From Alphaproteobacteria bacterium (GTDB lineage: Bacteria; Pseudomonadota; Alphaproteobacteria; ATCC43930; CGMCC-115725), in assembly GCA_030042035.1 (NCBI GenBank), contig JASIAN010000130.1, forward strand, positions 1 through 54,927: 54,927 nt of DNA, in the 5' to 3' direction. Each line of letters begins with the position of its first letter. Within the stretch, counting starts at the first letter, position 1. Both the position numbers and the translations under genes were made by a program. The notes below the pieces were generated by a model. The model ran no database searches, was not told the DNA's origin, and worked only from the letters and a program-made list of their open reading frames with translations. Below are positions 6,944 through 15,382 of this stretch, one piece after another.

Positions 6944-8151
6944 GCCACGATTTTCTCTTCGCGCAATGCGGCGATCTCGGCCGCGCCGTAGCCGATCGAT
7001 TGGAGAACCTCGTCGGTGTGCTCGCCGAGGCGCGGCGCCGGGCGGCGATAGGTGCCGGGCGTTTCCGACAGCTCGATCGGCGTCGGTGCCAGCGGTATCG
7101 TGCGCGCGAGCGTCGGATGCTCGCGCTCTTCGAGCAGATGAGCGGCGCGGATATGCGCATCGTCAAGCGCCTGCTGCGGCGCATAGACCTGCCCCGCGAC
7201 GATGTTCCATTTCTCCATCTCGGCGAGCGCCTCGGCGCAGCTGCGTCCGGCGCACCATTCCGCCATGCGGGCCGAGACGATCTCGCCGTGGTCGGCCCGC
7301 GCCTGGTCGTCGGCAAAGCGCGGATCGCTGAGCCACGGCTCCTCCTCGCCGATCATGCGGCACCAGCGGCGGAACATCGGCTGGCCGATGACGCTGACGA
7401 CGATCCAGCCGTCCTGCGTGCGGAAAATGTCGGAGGGCGCGGCATTGAAGGCGCGGTTGCGGATCGCGGTGCGATCGACGCCCATCAGCGCCTGCTCGAT
7501 CAACAGCGCGTTGCTGAACGCGGTCGCGGTGCGCAATAGCGCGCCTTCGACCTTCTGGCCGCGGCCGGTCTTGCCGCGCTCGATAAGCGCTGCCAGCGTG
7601 CCGAAGGCTGACAGAGACGCGGTGCCGAAATCGACCCATGGCACCTTGGAGGCGATCGGCTGCTCGGCGAGACCGGACAGATAGACCGCGCCGCTCATCG
7701 CCTGACCGATACCGTCGAAGCCGTGCTTGTGGCTCATGGGGCCGCCGGCGCCGAAGCCGGTGACCGTCGTCAGGATGATATCGGGCTTGGTCGCGCGCAG
7801 GTTGTCGAGATCGAGCGCCAGCGAGCGCAGCACCGCGGGCGGCAGGTTGGCGACGACAACATCGGCCGTCGCGACGAGCCGCTGCACGATCTCGCGGCCT
7901 TGCCGCGCCGCCGGATCAAGGCACATGCCGCGCTTGTTGCGGTTCATCGCCAGAAACATCGCGCCGCCGCCCGTCATCCGTTCGCCGGGCGGCCCGGCGC
8001 CGACCGGGATCAGCGCGCGGTCCTCGCCGCCGCCGAGCCGCTCGATGCGAATGACATCGGCGCCGAGGTCGGCCAACAGCGCGGCGCAGAACGGCCCGGC
8101 AATATAGCGCCCGAAATCGAGGACGCGAATGCCGTTGAGAACACCGGCCAT
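6940..8151 (-). CDS. Class III CoA-transferase (CaiB/BaiF family)
   Basis: This 403-residue protein belongs to the family that moves CoA between carboxylic acids through a catalytic Asp. The N-terminus VLDFGRYIAGPFCAALLADL is the classic CaiB opening. VDFGTASLSAFGTLAAL carries the likely nucleophilic Asp, and GRGQKVEGALLRTA follows. GAGGAGG lies upstream of ATG 8151. It starts 12 nt after the aspartate dehydrogenase gene and overlaps greB by 4 nt. The acyl group is unknown; pairing with an aspartate dehydrogenase hints at amino- or dicarboxylic acid metabolism. Confidence 0.9.
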   Translation of the reverse strand: MAGVLNGIRVLDFGRYIAGPFCAALLADLGADVIRIERLGGGEDRALIPVGAGPPGERMTGGGAMFLAMNRNKRGMCLDPAARQGREIVQRLVATADVVVANLPPAVLRSLALDLDNLRATKPDIILTTVTGFGAGGPMSHKHGFDGIGQAMSGAVYLSGLAEQPIASKVPWVDFGTASLSAFGTLAALIERGKTGRGQKVEGALLRTATAFSNALLIEQALMGVDRTAIRNRAFNAAPSDIFRTQDGWIVVSVIGQPMFRRWCRMIGEEEPWLSDPRFADDQARADHGEIVSARMAEWCAGRSCAEALAEMEKWNIVAGQVYAPQQALDDAHIRAAHLLEEREHPTLARTIPLAPTPIELSETPGTYRRPAPRLGEHTDEVLQSIGYGAAEIAALREEKIVA

Positions 8152-8162
8152 CGCCTCCTCCG

Positions 8163-8984
8163 TCACGTGCCGATGGCGAGTGGCGCCGCGAGTTTCTTTA
8201 AGAGCGCGATGACCGACAGCGGCGTCAGGCGGCCGGTTTTCGGGTTTTCCGCGCTCGGCACGTTCTCGATCTGCATCGATAGGCGCACCGCATCGGATTC
8301 GAGTTCGATGCGGTGGGTGTTGCGGTTGACCGCGGGGTCGGCCCAGATCTCGACCGTCGTGCGGTCGGGCCCGAGGCCGGCCAATGCCAGCGCGGCGGCA
8401 ACATTGACATTGGCCGGAAAGCCCCTGGCCGCTTCGCGCGCAGTGCCGGTGAAGACCCGGCGCGCCTCGCCGAGGCCGGCCAGACGGATGCCGCGCTCGA
8501 CGAGATACGGCGCGCCGTCCAGGCCGGCGGGCGGCTTCTTCGTGATCATGTGGACGCGCGCGATGTTGCCCTGGGCGGCGGCCTGCACCGCATCGAGCCC
8601 CAGTAAGGCGCCGGTTGGCACGAGGATGCGGCCGCCGTGACGGCGCGCCAGATCGACGAGGTCGAAATGATCGAGCAGCGCGCCGCACGACAGCACGACG
8701 AGCGTGCGCCCGGCGGCGAGGGCCGGCTCGGCAATCTCGCGCAGCAGGGCGGCCGGGGCGCATTCGATGACGATATCGGCGGCATCCGCCAGCCGCGCCA
8801 GCGGCAGCACCGGCACCACGCGGGCAAACCCGGCCATGGTCTGCTCGGCGCGCGCGATATCGCGCGCCGACACGGCGGCGAGCACCAGCCCGCCGATGGC
8901 GCCGCGGTCGAGCCGTTCGGCGACCACCCTGCCGATCGCGCCGAACCCGGCGATCGCGACGCGCATCGGATGCTGCTCGCCCAT
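8163..8984 (-). CDS. Aspartate dehydrogenase family protein
   Basis: This 273-residue protein resembles NAD(P)-dependent L-aspartate dehydrogenases (NadX-like), which give oxaloacetate or iminoaspartate. A Rossmann motif GFGAIG lies near the N-terminus. VIECAPAALLREIAE, LVPTGALLGLDAVQAA and TKKPPAGL are typical of the family, and NVNVAAALALAG and a conserved His lie in the C-terminal half. ATG 8984 is preferred over ATG 8966 because GAGAGG precedes it. It is the first gene of the operon with the CoA-transferase and greB. No nadA or nadB is nearby, so a NAD biosynthesis role is not supported by context. Confidence 0.85.
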   Translation of the reverse strand: MGEQHPMRVAIAGFGAIGRVVAERLDRGAIGGLVLAAVSARDIARAEQTMAGFARVVPVLPLARLADAADIVIECAPAALLREIAEPALAAGRTLVVLSCGALLDHFDLVDLARRHGGRILVPTGALLGLDAVQAAAQGNIARVHMITKKPPAGLDGAPYLVERGIRLAGLGEARRVFTGTAREAARGFPANVNVAAALALAGLGPDRTTVEIWADPAVNRNTHRIELESDAVRLSMQIENVPSAENPKTGRLTPLSVIALLKKLAAPLAIGT

Positions 8985-9024
8985 CGTCCTCTCCCGAAGA
9001 GACGCCTGCGGCAAGTCCTTTACA

Positions 9025-11370
9025 TCATTTTGCCGAATGCGTCGCGGCGGCGGCGATGTTTTGCGGCGGGCGCAGGGTCGCCGGCAGGCGGCACAGGATC
9101 GTCGTACCGCGCCCCGGCGCCGACTCGATCGCGACCGTGCCGCCGTGCAATTCGATGAGGCTCTTGACCAGCGACAGCCCGAGCCCGGCGCCCGATTCGC
9201 GGGCTTGCGGATTGCCGCGCTCGAATTTCTCGAACACCCGCGCCTGATCGGCCGCCGCAATGCCAATGCCGGTATCGGCGACCGCCAGCACGAGTGCGCC
9301 ACCGTGCTCATTGTCGCATCGCGCCTCGATCCGCACCGAGCCGCCAGACGGCGTGAACTTGATTGCGTTCGATACGAGGTTGAACAGCGCCTGCTTCAAC
9401 CGCCGCTCATCCGCCGCGATTGTGCCGATATCGGCTGGGCAGGCGAACGTCAGCGCCAGGTTCTGCGCGCGCGCCCGCTCGCGTGTCAGCGTCGTGACGG
9501 CGTCGAGCAGGTCGCGCACATCGACAGGGCCAGTCTCCAGCACCATGTAGCCGGCCTCGATCGTCGCGAGATCGAGAATATCGTTGATCAGCGTCATCAG
9601 CCGCAGCGAGGCTTCGAGGATGCTGCGGCTGTAGTCGAGCTGTCGCTCCGACAGCGGGCCGAAATACTGGTTCGTGAGGATTTCGGCAAAGCCGATGATC
9701 GCGTTGAGCGGCGTGCGCAGCTCATAGGAGACATTGGCGATGAATTCGCTCTTGAGCCGGCCGGCCGTCTCCAGCGCCTCGTTGCGCTCGCGCAGCGCGC
9801 GCTCGACCCGGGCGGTGTCGGTCACATCAAGACAGGTTTGCAGCAGGTTGCCGTCGGGCAAGGGCACGGTCGCCATCTGGAGCACCGACCCGTCGGGCCG
9901 GTCGAGCTGACCGCTCCAGTGCGTCTGCGCCGTGATGCCGGCGATGACGCGGCCGCGGGTCGCCGGCCAGTCGCCGCCGTCATCGTAGAGGCCGCGGGCT
10001 TTTTCGACGATCTCGCCGACATGCGGCTCGCCGGCGAGATCCGCTTCGGAAAGGCCCCAGATCTTGCCGTAGGCCGGGTTGTACAATTTCAGCCGGCCGT
10101 CGCTGCCGAACACCGCAATGCCCTCGAACAGATTGTCGAGCGTCTCGCGCTGCACCTCGATCAGCGTGTTGTATAAGCGCTCCAGGGCCAGCCGATCGGT
10201 CACATCCTCGTAGACGAAAATCAAGCCGCCCAGCGGATGCGGCGAGACCGAGAGGCTCAGCGTCCGGTCGTCCGGCAGATGCATCAACTCGCTCTGCGGC
10301 TCGATCAGCGACGTGAACATTTCGAGCTGCTGCCGCTTGAAGGCGCGGAAATCGGCATATTCCGGCACGCGCCGCAGCTCGCGCAGCCGCTCGAGCAGTT
10401 CATCGAGCGAGGGTTCGCCGGCCAGCCAATCTTCCTCGATACCCCACAGCCGCGCGAAGGCCGAGTTGAAAAAGCTGAGCCGCTTGTCGGCGCCGTAAAT
10501 CGCGACCGCGGCATTGATGCTTTCGAGCACCTGGCCATGCGCGTTGACGTGCCGCGCCAACTCGCTCTCGGTGTTTTCGAGATCGGTGTGATCGAGCGCG
10601 AAGCCGATCGTGCCGCCGCGGCGTGCCGGCGTCTCCGCCAGTTCCAGCAGGCGCCGCGAGCCGGCGATGACGATATGCCGCTCGATGCGCTGCGTCGCGC
10701 CGCCGGCGGCGGCTTGGGCCATGGCCGGCGGCGCGGCGGCACCGCCATCGGGCGCCAGCTCCGACGATTTCGCGAGCGCCGCCTCGCGCGACAGGTCGAG
10801 GGCGGCGGCAAAGGCGGCGTTGCAGTCGACGATCTGCAGCGCCGGATCGCGCCGCCACACCGGCAGCGGCAGCGCGTCGAGCATCTCGCGCAGCGCCCCG
10901 GCTTCGCCAGCGGCGGCAGCGCGCGCCTGTTCAGACTGCCGCAGGGCCGATGCGTCGGCGACCCACAGGACACACTCGCCGCCGGCCCCTTCGCTGCCCT
11001 CGATTTCGTAGGCGATGCCGTCGGGTGTCGTGAGCGCCGCGTTGAACGATGTGCCACGGCGCTGCAGCGCCTCGACCGCGGCGGCGAGACGCGCCGCATC
11101 GCTGCCGTCGAGACGGGCAACCAACGCATCGTACGACAAATCGGCGCCGCAGCCGGTCAGCCGGCCGTAACTTACCGGGCCGGCCGCATCGCGCGGCCAG
11201 CAGAACGCCGCGACCGGCGCCGCGGACAGCACGGCGGCGACTTCAGCATGGCGGCGCTCGGCGGTATCCCCTGCCAAGACCGCCTGTCGCAGCGCCGCTC
11301 GCGCGCGCCACCACAGGCCCGCGAACAACGCCGCGGCAATCAGGAAAATTGCGCCAGCAAACGCGATCAC
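9025..11370 (-). CDS. divL: DivL-like PAS sensor kinase with Tyr in the H-box
   Basis: From GTG 11370 the protein is 781 residues, starting directly with a membrane segment (VVIAFAGAIFLIAAALFAGLWW). An in-frame GTG at 11484 would add 38 residues. Several PAS domains fill the middle (about 150-530). The dimerization helix has [15 protein letters not shown], with Tyr at residue 549 (codon 9724-9726) where kinases have His. The ATPase domain keeps its N box (NLVSNAIKF) and G boxes (DTGIGI, GAGLGLSL). Tyr at this place, PAS repeats and the single membrane anchor match Caulobacter DivL (Tyr 550), which binds phospho-free DivK and controls CckA. The gene symbol is inferred from architecture. Confidence 0.75.
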   Translation of the reverse strand: MIAFAGAIFLIAAALFAGLWWRARAALRQAVLAGDTAERRHAEVAAVLSAAPVAAFCWPRDAAGPVSYGRLTGCGADLSYDALVARLDGSDAARLAAAVEALQRRGTSFNAALTTPDGIAYEIEGSEGAGGECVLWVADASALRQSEQARAAAAGEAGALREMLDALPLPVWRRDPALQIVDCNAAFAAALDLSREAALAKSSELAPDGGAAAPPAMAQAAAGGATQRIERHIVIAGSRRLLELAETPARRGGTIGFALDHTDLENTESELARHVNAHGQVLESINAAVAIYGADKRLSFFNSAFARLWGIEEDWLAGEPSLDELLERLRELRRVPEYADFRAFKRQQLEMFTSLIEPQSELMHLPDDRTLSLSVSPHPLGGLIFVYEDVTDRLALERLYNTLIEVQRETLDNLFEGIAVFGSDGRLKLYNPAYGKIWGLSEADLAGEPHVGEIVEKARGLYDDGGDWPATRGRVIAGITAQTHWSGQLDRPDGSVLQMATVPLPDGNLLQTCLDVTDTARVERALRERNEALETAGRLKSEFIANVSYELRTPLNAIIGFAEILTNQYFGPLSERQLDYSRSILEASLRLMTLINDILDLATIEAGYMVLETGPVDVRDLLDAVTTLTRERARAQNLALTFACPADIGTIAADERRLKQALFNLVSNAIKFTPSGGSVRIEARCDNEHGGALVLAVADTGIGIAAADQARVFEKFERGNPQARESGAGLGLSLVKSLIELHGGTVAIESAPGRGTTILCRLPATLRPPQNIAAAATHSAK

Positions 11371-11559
11371 AACACCCTGCCCGTCCGCGCGCCATGCAAT
11401 CCCCGATCGCGGCGCCGCGGGTCGCCATGATAATCGGGCGTTGCATACGAAAAGAAAAGCGGCGCGGCCGACGCGCAGCGGCACCGACGCGCCGGCGAAC
11501 CCGAGCGCGGCCGATCGCCGTCCCGTCGCGAATCACGCCGCCGCCGCAGCCGGCCGCGG

Positions 11560-12336
11560 TCAGCCGGCAGCGAGGAACGGCTCGACGAGGTCGAGAAACG
11601 CCTGCGGCCGCTCTGTGTGCAGCCAGTGGCCGGCGTCGCTGATCCATTCAACGCGCGCGTTCGGGAAGCGCTTACGGACCGCCGGCTCGTGCGCCGGCAG
11701 CAGGAAATCTGATCGCCCGCCGGCGATAAACAGCGCCGGGCCGCGATAGGCGACATCCGCCGGCAAGGCCGGAAAACCCGCGAGATCGGGCATCGCGCGT
11801 TCGATGGCCGCAAGATTGAGGCGCCAACGCGCGGCGCCGCGCTCAAATACCAAATTCTGCAAGAGGAACGCGCGTTCGGCCGGATCGGGAACCGCTGGCG
11901 CCAACGCGGCATCGGCAGCGCCGCGGCGGCGGAGGCCAGCGAGATCGAGGGCGCGCATCGCCCGCGCATATCCAACATGGCGCGGCGGATAGGCAAGGGG
12001 TGCGATATCGACGACGACGAGGCGCTCGATCAGGGCGCCGTGGCCGAGCGCCGCCATCATCGCGGCCTTGCCGCCCATGCTGTGGCCGATCAACGCAAAC
12101 CGGCCGACGCCGAGCGCCTGCAATGTCGCGCATACATCGCCGGCCATCTCCTCATACCTCATCGTCTCCGCCCAGGGCGAGTTACCGTGATTGCGCAGAT
12201 CGAGTGCGATGACACGGCGTCGCGCGGCAAGCCATTGGGCGATCGTCGCCCAATTGCGTCCCGCACCGAACAGCCCGTGGAGAATTGCGACCGGCGGGCC
12301 GGCGCCGTATTCGATCGCAGCAAGATGCAGCGCCAT
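11560..12336 (-). CDS. Alpha/beta hydrolase, YbfF-like esterase
   Basis: This 258-residue single-domain hydrolase has an oxyanion region ILHGLFGAGRNW, then DLRNHGNSP, the nucleophile elbow GHSMGGKAAM and a C-terminal DAGHWLHTERP with the catalytic His. SMGGKxAM is typical of the YbfF esterase group, which cuts short-chain esters and acyl-CoA. ATG 12336 has GAGGAAG upstream. It diverges from the permease gene at 12488. The natural substrate is unknown. Confidence 0.88.
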   Translation of the reverse strand: MALHLAAIEYGAGPPVAILHGLFGAGRNWATIAQWLAARRRVIALDLRNHGNSPWAETMRYEEMAGDVCATLQALGVGRFALIGHSMGGKAAMMAALGHGALIERLVVVDIAPLAYPPRHVGYARAMRALDLAGLRRRGAADAALAPAVPDPAERAFLLQNLVFERGAARWRLNLAAIERAMPDLAGFPALPADVAYRGPALFIAGGRSDFLLPAHEPAVRKRFPNARVEWISDAGHWLHTERPQAFLDLVEPFLAAG

Positions 12337-12487
12337 ACTCTGCTTCCTCGTGGCTCGCGGCGGACGCTGTTACCCGGCTGTGATCTCGCCGCCACAGCAC
12401 GGCACAAAGCCGTTGCAAATAGGCCAGATGCGCCCCTGCGGCATCGTCCCCGCTCTATCATCGCTCGACACCCGCCATGATTGCCGC

Positions 12488-13771
12488 ATGCACGCCGCCG
12501 TCGCCCTCCTGGTCCTGGCCCTGACTTATATCGGCATGGCGGCCGGGCGGATCGCCTGGCTGCGCGTCGATCGAACCGGCATCGCGCTGCTCGCAGTCAT
12601 TGGGCTGTTGGCGAGCGGCGCGATGACGCTCGATGATTTCGGCAGCGCCGTCGACATGCCGACGATGGCGCTGTTGTTTGCGATGATGATCATTTCGGCG
12701 CAATTCGCTGAGTCGGGCTTCATCGACCTGTGCGCCCGCACGATCATCGGTGCGCGTGGGGTCGAGCAGCGCGGCGGCGCGGCGGCGCTGCTGGCGTTGA
12801 CCGTGGCGATCGGCGGCGGGCTGTCGGCGGTGCTTGCCAACGATATTCTGATCATCACGATCGCGCCGCTGCTGATCGCCGGGGCACAGCGCCGCGGGCT
12901 CGACCCGCGGCCGTTCGCGATTGCACTCGCCGCCTCGGCCAATGCCGGCTCGGCCGCGACGCTGATCGGCAATCCGCAGAACATCCTTCTCGGGGCGATC
13001 GGCCGGCTCGGCTTCTGGACGTTTCTGCTCGCTTGCGGCGTGCCGGCACTGTTCGCGCTGGTGGTTGTCTTCGCCGTCGTCTGGCTGCAATGGCATCGCC
13101 GCATCCGCGCCGACAGCGACCTGCCGCAAACCGATCCGGCGGCTCTGCCGTCGCATGTTCTCGACCGCAACCAGACGATCAAGGGCGCTGCGGCCGTCCT
13201 CGCGTTGCTCGTGCTGTTTGCGACGCCGTTGCCGCGCGAGATCGGCGCCCTGATCATCGCCGCCCTGCTGCTTGCCAACCGCAAGATCACCAGCCGCACG
13301 ATGATCGCGGCGGTCGATTGGCCGCTCCTGCTGCTGGTCTCTTGCCTCTTCGCGATCACAGGCGAACTCAACGGTTCGGGCATCGCGTCGCGCGTGCTTG
13401 CCTTCCTCAGCGACAGCGGCTGGCTGCCGGGGAGCCTCGCGCTGCTGCTGCCGTTCTCGATCGTGACGACCAACGTCGTCGGCAGCCTGCCCTCCGCGAT
13501 GCTGCTCATTCAAATCTGGCCGAACCCGCCGCCCGGCGTGCTCTATGCGCTGGCGCTGCTGGCGACGCTGGCCGGCAACCTTTTCCTGAGCGGCAGCCTG
13601 ACCAATCTGTTGATCGTCGAGCAGGCGGAACGGGTCGGGAGCCGCCTCGGGTTTGTCGATCATGCCCGCGCCGGCGTGCCGATCGCGCTCATATCGCTGG
13701 CCTTCGCGACGTTCTGGCTGGCGATCCTGCACATCCTGCCGCTGGCGCAACCCGCCGCGATTCCGCCATAA
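12488..13771 (+). CDS. ArsB/NhaD-type permease (ion transporter superfamily)
   Basis: This 427-residue membrane protein has about eleven hydrophobic segments. Two family repeats are visible: ANDILIITIAPLLIAG and TTNVVGSLPSAMLLI, the hairpin substrate sites of the SLC13/ArsB/NhaD superfamily. NAGSAATLIGNPQNI is a strong signature of the anion and arsenite branch. Length fits ArsB, but there is no arsR, arsC or arsA nearby, so arsenite export is only one option; Na+/H+ exchange or dicarboxylate transport is possible. ATG 12488 lacks a strong ribosome site. Confidence 0.85.
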   Translation: MHAAVALLVLALTYIGMAAGRIAWLRVDRTGIALLAVIGLLASGAMTLDDFGSAVDMPTMALLFAMMIISAQFAESGFIDLCARTIIGARGVEQRGGAAALLALTVAIGGGLSAVLANDILIITIAPLLIAGAQRRGLDPRPFAIALAASANAGSAATLIGNPQNILLGAIGRLGFWTFLLACGVPALFALVVVFAVVWLQWHRRIRADSDLPQTDPAALPSHVLDRNQTIKGAAAVLALLVLFATPLPREIGALIIAALLLANRKITSRTMIAAVDWPLLLLVSCLFAITGELNGSGIASRVLAFLSDSGWLPGSLALLLPFSIVTTNVVGSLPSAMLLIQIWPNPPPGVLYALALLATLAGNLFLSGSLTNLLIVEQAERVGSRLGFVDHARAGVPIALISLAFATFWLAILHILPLAQPAAIPP

Positions 13772-13844
13772 CGGCGGTTGATCGAGGATCGCGTCGGCAA
13801 CAGCCGAAAGAGGCCGGCGGACTGATACCGCTTGAGGAGCGATC

Positions 13845-14762
13845 GTGACATCGCAGGTTTTGCGCATCGGCACCCGCGGCAGCCCGATGGCGATGGTCCA
13901 GTCAGGTCTCGTGCGCGACCGGCTCGTCGCGGCCCACCCCGGCATCGCCGTCGAACTGGTACCAATCCGCACGACCGGCGATCGGGTACAGACGCGCCTG
14001 CTCGCCGAGATCGGCGGCAAAGGCCTGTTCACGAAGGAAATCGAGGAGGCGCTGCTGCGCCGCGACATCGATATCGCGGTGCATTCGCTGAAGGACATGG
14101 AGACCGTGGTGCCGCCGGGGCTGGCGATCGGCTGCGTGCTGCCGCGCGACGATCCGCGCGATGCGCTGGTCTCGCCGGACGGCATCGGGCTGGCGACATT
14201 GCCGCAGGGCGCGCGCATCGGTACGGCGTCGCTGCGCCGTCGCGCGCAACTTCTGCGGCGGCGCCGCGACCTCCGCATTGCGCCGATCCGCGGCAACGTC
14301 AATACCCGGCTCAATAAGCTTGCCGCCGGCGAGGCCGAAGCGCTGGTGCTGGCGCTGTCTGGCCTCGAGCGCCTCGACATGGCCGGACTGGCGAGCGAAA
14401 TCCTGCCCGTCGATGTGATGCTGCCGGCGGTTGGCCAGGGCGCGCTGGCGATCGAATGCCGCGACGACGAAGGGGCGGTGCGTGCGCTGCTGCGACCGCT
14501 GCACGATCCGGCGACCGCGGCGTGCGTTACCGCCGAGCGCGCGATGCTGGCGGCGCTCGACGGCTCATGCCGGACGCCGATTGCCGGGCTCGCAAACCTC
14601 GCCGGCGACCGCCTGTCGCTCGATGGCCTGCTGCTGGCGCCGGACGGTCAGACCGAACGGCGCGGCCGCATCGAGGGCGCGATCGACGACGCCGCGGCGC
14701 TCGGCGCCGCGCTCGGCGCCGAGTTACGGCGCGACGCCGGGCCCGAATTCGGCCTCGGCTGA
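13845..14762 (+). CDS. hemC: Hydroxymethylbilane synthase (porphobilinogen deaminase)
   Basis: This 305-residue enzyme joins four porphobilinogen units into hydroxymethylbilane in tetrapyrrole synthesis. It opens with RIGTRGSPMAMVQSGLV. The dipyrromethane-binding Cys is in DGSCRTPIAGLA. The catalytic Asp lies in AVHSLKDME, and basic residues are in GTASLRRRAQL and IRGNVNTRL. The start is GTG 13845, with TTGAGGAGC upstream. No other heme gene is adjacent. Confidence 0.95.
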   Translation: MTSQVLRIGTRGSPMAMVQSGLVRDRLVAAHPGIAVELVPIRTTGDRVQTRLLAEIGGKGLFTKEIEEALLRRDIDIAVHSLKDMETVVPPGLAIGCVLPRDDPRDALVSPDGIGLATLPQGARIGTASLRRRAQLLRRRRDLRIAPIRGNVNTRLNKLAAGEAEALVLALSGLERLDMAGLASEILPVDVMLPAVGQGALAIECRDDEGAVRALLRPLHDPATAACVTAERAMLAALDGSCRTPIAGLANLAGDRLSLDGLLLAPDGQTERRGRIEGAIDDAAALGAALGAELRRDAGPEFGLG

Positions 14763-14787
14763 AGCGGCGCGCCGACGCCTCAGGTCG

Positions 14788-15183
14788 TCAGGGATTGGTG
14801 GGCGGCGGCGGCTCCGTCATCGGCGGGGGCTCGTGCATCGGCATTCCGCCTTGCGACGGCATCATGCCGTGATGCGTCATCGTGCCGCCCTCGTTGCCGC
14901 TGATGCGCGCCAGCTCCTGCCGGTTCAATTCCTCGGTCATGCGGTCGCCGGCGCTATGGTCCATCCTGTGGCCGCGCATTCCCTCATGCCGCATCGCCAT
15001 ATGCCGCATCGGCCGGCGATGATGCATCTGCTTTGTCATCATATGACGCGCCGGATGGTGCATCGTCGCGGCGGGCGGCATGTTGGGTGACGGAACGCTG
15101 GGCGTCGCCGCCCCCTGCGCCCAAACGGGGGCGGCGATCACCAGCGCCGCGGCCATCGCTGTGCCGTTCAGCAGAAACCTCAT
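14788..15183 (-). CDS. Small exported His/Met-rich protein, possible metal binder
   Basis: This 131-residue protein has a signal peptide ending AVWAQ. The mature part is packed with His and Met: MHHPARHMMTKQMHHRRPM, then MRHMAMRHEGMRGHRMDH, and a Pro/Met-rich end. A short helix (MTEELNRQELARI) lies between. Dense Met and His in the periplasm often go with copper or silver binding, but no copper genes are next to it, so that role is inference. AGAGG precedes ATG 15183. It diverges from the ABC importer genes at 15383. Confidence 0.75.
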   Translation of the reverse strand: MRFLLNGTAMAAALVIAAPVWAQGAATPSVPSPNMPPAATMHHPARHMMTKQMHHRRPMRHMAMRHEGMRGHRMDHSAGDRMTEELNRQELARISGNEGGTMTHHGMMPSQGGMPMHEPPPMTEPPPPTNP

Positions 15184-15382
15184 ACCTCTGTCCTCTGTGG
15201 CAGTTCCTGGTTGACAATGGCTTGGGAAGGCTCGCATTACCCGAGGGGTGCCGGCGCGGTCTGCAGACTGAACCGTCCGACCAGTCGCCGCGCCGGGAAG
15301 CACACGTTGCGATGCACCATCCGACCCCGCCGATCGCGATGATAGGGCCGGCGCTGCGGGTGTTCAAGGAGTTGCGGCGTCG

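Noticed and set aside
12488-13771. Arsenic resistance operon
   Set aside because: The permease is ArsB-like, but no arsR, arsC, arsA or arsH is present, so I kept the broader family name.
12458-14380. Long minus-strand frame opposite the permease and hemC
   Set aside because: It is antisense to two clear genes and is made mostly of Arg, Ala, Gln and Ser, as shadow frames in GC-rich genes are.
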